Source: Bacteroidales bacterium
Lineage (GTDB): Bacteria > Bacteroidota > Bacteroidia > Bacteroidales > Azobacteroidaceae
Direction of reading: 5' to 3'
Length of the DNA stretch: 10,787 nucleotides
Assembly (NCBI GenBank): GCA_020860885.1
Contig: JAJBTS010000088.1
Location: 1 to 10,787, forward strand
A model generated the notes under the pieces. That model saw nothing but the letters and a program-made list of their open reading frames with translations. It had not been told where the DNA came from and made no database searches. Both the position numbers and the translations under genes were made by a program. Each line of letters opens with the position of its first letter. The first letter of the stretch is position 1. This document shows positions 6,426 through 10,787 of the stretch, one piece after another.

Positions 6426-8426
6426 ATGCACACAGAATCTGAAAAGTTACCCGGTTTACCTGAAAATGCCAACCGGGAGTTAAAGCCCGGAGAGAAATAC
6501 GAACCGGTTATGTCTCCGTTCAAAACATACAGGGAAGTTACCCCCTGGTCGGTAATATGGGGTATCCTGATGGCCGTCTTATTTTCGGCAGCAGCAGCCT
6601 ACTTAGGACTGAAAGTCGGACAAGTATTCGAAGCAGCCATCCCTATAGCAATTATAGCTGTCGGATTATCCAGCTCTATGAAACGGAAAAGCGCTTTAGG
6701 AGAAAATGTCATCATCCAATCGATAGGCGCCAGCTCCGGAGTGATCGTGGCGGGAGCCATTTTCACTTTACCTGCTATCTATATTTTACAGGCAAAATAT
6801 CCTGAAATGCAGGTTAATTTCTGGCAGGTATTTATGAGTTCAGCCTTAGGAGGCGCCTTAGGTATATTATTTCTTATACCCTTCAGAAAATATTTCGTAT
6901 CGGACATGCATGGGAAATACCCTTTCCCGGAAGCAACTGCAACAACTCAGGTTCTGATATCCGGAGAAAAAGGAGGCAATCAGGCCAAACCACTTATTTT
7001 TGCAGGGTTAATCGGAGGATTGTACGACTTCATCGCTGCCACTTTCGGATGGTGGAATGAAGTTATCTCTTCCCGAATTCTCCCCTTTGGTGAGACCTTA
7101 GCTGAAAAATTCAAGCTAGTTTTCAAGGTAAATTCCGGCGCTGCCGTATTAGGCCTGGGTTATATTGTCGGATTAAAATATGCAACGATCATCTGTTGCG
7201 GCTCCTTCCTGGTATGGTTCCTTATTATTCCCATCATGAATGCAATTTGGGGCGGAGACGTATTAAATATGTGGAATCCGGCCATCACAGAGCCTATTGG
7301 GGCAATGGCTCCCGAAACCATATTTAAAGAATATGCACGGTCGGTCGGCATCGGTGGTATAGCTATGGCCGGTGTAATTGGTATCATTAATTCGTGGGGA
7401 GTAATAAAAAGCGCGATAGGTTTAGCCGGAAAAGAACTTAAAGGCAAAGGCAGTTCCGTGAAAGAAGAGACGATCCGCACTCAGCGCGATCTTTCCATGA
7501 AATTTATCTCTATCGCCAGCGTTCTTACACTGCTATTAATTCTTGCCTTTTTCTATTTCGGAGTAATCCATAATATATTATTTGCTTTGGTAGGCTGGCT
7601 GTTGGTTACTGTTATCGCTTTTCTATTCACTACCGTTGCAGCCAATGCGATTGCAATAGTCGGAACCAACCCGGTATCGGGGATGACTTTAATGACATTA
7701 ATCCTTGCTTCCGTAGTACTCGTAGCGGTAGGCTTAAAAGGTACCTCCGGAATGTTGGCTGCCCTGATCATGGGAGGAGTAGTCTGTACGGCGTTATCTA
7801 TGGCGGGAGGATTCATTACCGATTTGAAAATCGGTTATTGGTTAGGTACTACCCCTGCAAAACAGGAAGGATGGAAATTTCTTGGAGCCATCGTCTCCGC
7901 TGCTACTGTTGCCGGAGTGATTATGATATTAAACAAAACTTATGGATTTACAGGAGACAACAGTCTGGTAGCTCCTCAGGCCAATGCAATGGCCGCTGTA
8001 ATAGATCCTCTGATGTCCGGCACAGGAGCTCCCTGGTTATTATACGGCATAGGAGCTGTAATTGCTGTTATTTTATATTTCCTGAAGATACCCGCACTAG
8101 CATTTGCATTAGGAATGTTTATTCCTATTGAATTAAATGTACCTTTATTGATTGGCGGAGCCATTGCATGGTACGTAAGCACTCGTTCCAAAAATCCGGA
8201 ACTCAATAAAGCCCGGTTAGACAGAGGTACCTTGCTGGCATCCGGATTTATTGCCGGAGGCGCTTTAATGGGAGTGGTAAGTGTAGCTCTCAAATTTGCT
8301 GGTCTGGAATTGGTTAATGAAGGATGGCTTGAAAAAGTAGGATCTCAGTGGGTAGCTGTACTGGTATATGTACTCCTGATCGGATATTTGATATGGGACA
8401 GTATGCGTGCGAAAAAAGAATCGTAA
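6426..8426 (+). CDS. OPT-family oligopeptide transporter
   Basis: A 666-aa, very hydrophobic inner-membrane protein of the oligopeptide transporter (OPT/YSL) superfamily, predicted to take up short peptides (or related metal-chelate substrates) driven by the proton gradient. A polar N-terminal tail (1-38) precedes the first membrane span at about 40-62. About 14-16 spans can be counted, with a charged cytoplasmic loop at 336-357 separating two halves. Family hallmarks include the N-terminal FKTYREVTPWSVIWGILM region (32-49), KYPFPEATATTQVL (164-177), the VGIGGIAMAG span (307-316) and the strongly conserved GTNPVSGMTLMTL (413-425). Length is normal for bacterial members, and no truncation is seen. 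The ATG at 6426 follows a consensus promoter at a sensible distance. It is a single-gene unit closed by the hairpin at 8458. Confidence 0.95.
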   Translation: MHTESEKLPGLPENANRELKPGEKYEPVMSPFKTYREVTPWSVIWGILMAVLFSAAAAYLGLKVGQVFEAAIPIAIIAVGLSSSMKRKSALGENVIIQSIGASSGVIVAGAIFTLPAIYILQAKYPEMQVNFWQVFMSSALGGALGILFLIPFRKYFVSDMHGKYPFPEATATTQVLISGEKGGNQAKPLIFAGLIGGLYDFIAATFGWWNEVISSRILPFGETLAEKFKLVFKVNSGAAVLGLGYIVGLKYATIICCGSFLVWFLIIPIMNAIWGGDVLNMWNPAITEPIGAMAPETIFKEYARSVGIGGIAMAGVIGIINSWGVIKSAIGLAGKELKGKGSSVKEETIRTQRDLSMKFISIASVLTLLLILAFFYFGVIHNILFALVGWLLVTVIAFLFTTVAANAIAIVGTNPVSGMTLMTLILASVVLVAVGLKGTSGMLAALIMGGVVCTALSMAGGFITDLKIGYWLGTTPAKQEGWKFLGAIVSAATVAGVIMILNKTYGFTGDNSLVAPQANAMAAVIDPLMSGTGAPWLLYGIGAVIAVILYFLKIPALAFALGMFIPIELNVPLLIGGAIAWYVSTRSKNPELNKARLDRGTLLASGFIAGGALMGVVSVALKFAGLELVNEGWLEKVGSQWVAVLVYVLLIGYLIWDSMRAKKES

Positions 8427-8457
8427 TAAGTTATAAATTTGAACCCTATTTATCGAG

Positions 8458-8493
8458 AAAGGTTACCCGATCTTCCGGTAACCTTTTTCCTTT
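8458..8493 (+). terminator. Rho-independent terminator after the OPT gene
   Basis: A perfect 10-bp stem AAAGGTTACC (8458-8467) / GGTAACCTTT (8477-8486) with a 9-nt loop is followed by TTCCTTTAA. The stem is strong and the U tract is short but present. It lies 31 bp after the OPT stop and only 17 bp before the next gene's ATG. Confidence 0.85.
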
Positions 8494-8510
8494 AACTGTT
8501 TAAGCTCCTT

Positions 8511-8936
8511 ATGATAATTAAAGAAATAACACAAGCTTCAAAAGAATACCTAATATTGATACAATCCTTATTGGATCAGTTAACATCCGCATCCCGCCCA
8601 TTTTCAGAGGCTGATCTTCAGAAAATAGCCGAATCAGAAAACAGTCATTTGTTTCTATTATTTGACGGAGAAAGAGTTGCCGGAATGCTAACTACAGCAA
8701 CATATAAAAGTCCTACAGGTTCTAAAGCATGGATTGAAGATGTTGTTATAGATAAGAAATACCGGGGAAAAGGATTGGGACGGTTATTGATGGAACATGC
8801 CATTACTTACTGCAAATCGTCGGATATCGATTCTTTGATGCTGACATCCGGTCCGCAAAGAAAAGAAGCCAATAAGCTTTATCAGTCTTTGGGTTTTGAA
8901 CAAAAAATAACAAACGTTTATAAAATGAAATTATGA
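8511..8936 (+). CDS. GNAT-family N-acetyltransferase
   Basis: A 141-aa single-domain GNAT protein expected to move an acetyl group from acetyl-CoA to an amine. Motif A is clear: VVIDKKYRGKGLG (78-90), with the Arg85-Gly-Lys-Gly-Leu-Gly90 pyrophosphate loop. It follows the beta-4 strand AWIED (73-77). Motif B is EANKLYQSLGFE (119-130), the usual helix and Tyr before the last strand. Length is typical of small GNATs. The substrate is unknown; nothing in the sequence points to drug resistance over protein or metabolite acetylation. The stop codon overlaps the start of the GH110 gene (ATGA), so the two are likely translationally coupled. No consensus promoter is visible between the upstream terminator and the ATG. 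Confidence 0.92.
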   Translation: MIIKEITQASKEYLILIQSLLDQLTSASRPFSEADLQKIAESENSHLFLLFDGERVAGMLTTATYKSPTGSKAWIEDVVIDKKYRGKGLGRLLMEHAITYCKSSDIDSLMLTSGPQRKEANKLYQSLGFEQKITNVYKMKL

Positions 8937-10750
8937 AAAGACAATTTACCGCTTACATACTACTCTTTTCTCTTTTAGTGACATCCTGCACGGAAAAAAC
9001 AATAGATCTTTCTGATTACGGCATACATCCCAATACAGGAGAAAATAGCTCTCCCCTTTTTGCTGAAGCTTTGAAAAGACTCGAAGCTGATGTAAGTAAA
9101 AACGAGAAAACATATATAAAACTTTCTCCGGGCCGATACGACTTCTATCCGGAAAAAGCTACGGAAAAAGAATTATATATCTCTAATCACGATCAGGACA
9201 ATCCTAAATCCATAGGTATTCTTTTTGAGAATATGCAAAATGTGATCTTTGATGCACAAGGTTCCGAATTAATCTTCCATGGCCGTATGCTGCCTGTTAC
9301 ATTTATCAATTCAAAGAATTCCACTCTCAAAAATTTCAGTATTGACTTTGAAAATCCCCATATCAGTCAGGTTAAGATTCTGGAAAATGATACCATTAAT
9401 CATAGTATTATTTATCAGGTAGCTCCATGGGTAGAATATGAAATTAGAGACAGCACTTTTATAGCAAAAGGATTAGGTTGGGAGCATACCCCTCGTCATG
9501 GAATCGCTTTTGAAGAAAACACCAAACGTTTGGTTTACCAAACCAGCGATATTTATGTAGGAAGTAAACATGTTGTGGAATTAGAACCACGAATAATAAA
9601 AGCCTACCACTGGGACAATAAAAAATTAATTCCCGGAACCGTTGTTGTTATGCGAAGCTATCACCGCCCTACTCCCAGCATATTCGTGTCGCACAATGAA
9701 AATACAATTCTTGAAAACATTAAAATCCACTATGCCGAAGGAATGGGATTATTGGCTCAAATGTCGGAAAATATTACTTTGGATCATTTCTCCGTATGTT
9801 TACGGGGAGAAGACGATCCGCGCTATTTTACCACTCAGGCAGATGCAACACATTTTTCAGGTTGTAAGGGTACAATTATTTCAAAGAACGGCACATACGA
9901 AGGTATGATGGACGATGCAATCAATGTTCACGGAACCTATTTAAAGATAATGAAAAGAATAGATGATCATACTTTAGAAGCTCATTATATGCACGGACAA
10001 AGCTATGGTTTCGAATGGGGAAGAACGGGTGATACCACTCAGTTTATCAAGGCTGCCACCATGGAAATAACCGGAGAAAAGAATGTGATACAATCTATTA
10101 AAGCTGTAGACAAACCCGATTATCATGGAGCCAAAATATTCCATATAGCATTTGCAGAACCCTTAGATACATTAGTTAATGAAAACGGTTCTTTCGGCAT
10201 AGAAAACCTGGAATGGACTCCTGAAGTGATATTTACAGATAACGTTATACGAAACAACCGTGCCAGGGGCTCCTTATTCAGTACCCCTAAGAAAACACGG
10301 GTCGAGAATAATTTATTTGACCATACATCCGGGACAGCCATTCTTTTATGTGGAGATTGCAACGGGTGGTATGAAACAGGTGCTTGCTGTGATGTAATTA
10401 TAAGAAACAACACTTTTATTAATTCACTTACGAACATGTTCCAATTCACGAATGCAATCATTTCCATCTATCCGGAAATACCCGATTTAAACCATCAGCA
10501 CAGGTATTTCCATAGTAATATTCTTATTGAGAACAATACGTTTGAAACATTCGATACTCCTATTGTTTATGCAAAATCTGTAGATGGTATTATTTTCCGT
10601 AATAATACAATACATCACAATACGGATTACCCCGCATTTCATTGGAATAAATATCCTTTCTTATTCGAGAGGGTCATAAACTGGACCATCGAAAATAACG
10701 AATTTGATAAGGGTTTCGATGTACAGAAGTATGATAAAATCGAAAATTAG
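8933..10750 (+). CDS. GH110 alpha-1,3-galactosidase, lipoprotein
   Basis: The 605-aa product is typical length for GH110 enzymes, which release terminal alpha-1,3-linked galactose from blood-group-B and, in subfamily B, linear alpha-Gal structures by inversion. A lipoprotein signal peptide ends in lipobox LVTSC (Cys19), so the protein is anchored in the envelope, facing periplasm or cell surface. The rest is a parallel beta-helix with repeated short NNT/NNxF turns towards the C-terminus (for example VENNLFD, IRNNTF, IENNTF, FRNNTI). Candidate catalytic acids are Asp304 in QADATHF and Asp327/Asp328 in GMMDDAINVHG. Their 23/24-residue spacing matches the triad described in characterised GH110 enzymes, as I recall it. 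Blood-group-B-specific versus broader linear specificity cannot be assigned by eye. The gene overlaps the GNAT gene by 4 bp and ends 37 bp before the window edge; no clear terminator falls within that remainder. Confidence 0.93.
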   Translation: MKRQFTAYILLFSLLVTSCTEKTIDLSDYGIHPNTGENSSPLFAEALKRLEADVSKNEKTYIKLSPGRYDFYPEKATEKELYISNHDQDNPKSIGILFENMQNVIFDAQGSELIFHGRMLPVTFINSKNSTLKNFSIDFENPHISQVKILENDTINHSIIYQVAPWVEYEIRDSTFIAKGLGWEHTPRHGIAFEENTKRLVYQTSDIYVGSKHVVELEPRIIKAYHWDNKKLIPGTVVVMRSYHRPTPSIFVSHNENTILENIKIHYAEGMGLLAQMSENITLDHFSVCLRGEDDPRYFTTQADATHFSGCKGTIISKNGTYEGMMDDAINVHGTYLKIMKRIDDHTLEAHYMHGQSYGFEWGRTGDTTQFIKAATMEITGEKNVIQSIKAVDKPDYHGAKIFHIAFAEPLDTLVNENGSFGIENLEWTPEVIFTDNVIRNNRARGSLFSTPKKTRVENNLFDHTSGTAILLCGDCNGWYETGACCDVIIRNNTFINSLTNMFQFTNAIISIYPEIPDLNHQHRYFHSNILIENNTFETFDTPIVYAKSVDGIIFRNNTIHHNTDYPAFHWNKYPFLFERVINWTIENNEFDKGFDVQKYDKIEN

Positions 10751-10787
10751 ATCCGAACAAATTTGCGACACTATCAATTTGTAAGAT

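Noticed and set aside
7160..8293. Several - strand reading frames within the OPT gene
   Set aside because: They are antisense shadows of a clear membrane transporter, with proline- and isoleucine-rich, low-complexity translations and no promoter.
10757..10782. ACAAATT / AATTTGT hairpin after GH110
   Set aside because: It is an AT-only 7-bp stem apart from one C-G pair, with a 12-nt loop and no T tract before the window ends, so it is too weak to call a terminator.

Overview
The window looks like chromosome from a Bacteroidales bacterium (phylum Bacteroidota). Three things point there. The base composition is AT-rich. Several genes are preceded by the Bacteroidota -7 element TAnnTTTG, twice with a TTG/TTTG -33 element at the expected distance, and clear Shine-Dalgarno sequences are absent. 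The gene content also fits: a BT_0820-type HAD protein, a metzincin-LRR lipoprotein and a GH110 alpha-galactosidase lipoprotein. I cannot name a genus safely from the sequence alone.

Layout, left to right. guaA (GMP synthase, +) ends in a strong terminator. A gene-free stretch of about 590 bp follows. It holds an array of imperfect palindromes on a 23-bp period, then an AT-rich promoter region and a long leader. Next is a + strand lipoprotein with a metzincin (astacin/matrixin-like) protease domain and a C-terminal leucine-rich-repeat domain. Its zinc and catalytic residues are largely replaced, so it looks like a pseudoprotease. A probably bidirectional terminator separates it from a convergent - strand cluster: recR (recombination mediator), a small HAD-like hydrolase and a class I/II PLP-dependent aminotransferase. 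recR and the + strand OPT-family oligopeptide transporter are divergent, and each has its own TACTTTTG promoter in the shared intergenic region. The OPT gene ends at a strong hairpin terminator. After that come a small GNAT acetyltransferase and a GH110 alpha-1,3-galactosidase lipoprotein, overlapping by ATGA. The window ends 37 bp past the GH110 stop codon.

Functionally this is mostly housekeeping (purine synthesis, DNA repair, amino-acid metabolism, peptide uptake) with two exported accessory proteins. GH110 would trim terminal alpha-1,3-galactose, for example from blood-group-B-type or alpha-Gal host glycans, at the cell envelope. The metzincin-LRR lipoprotein is probably a surface binding protein rather than an active protease. 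I see no CRISPR array, prophage, insertion sequence, tRNA or rRNA. The two best candidates for something undescribed are the inactivated metzincin-LRR lipoprotein and the 23-bp-period palindrome array upstream of it.
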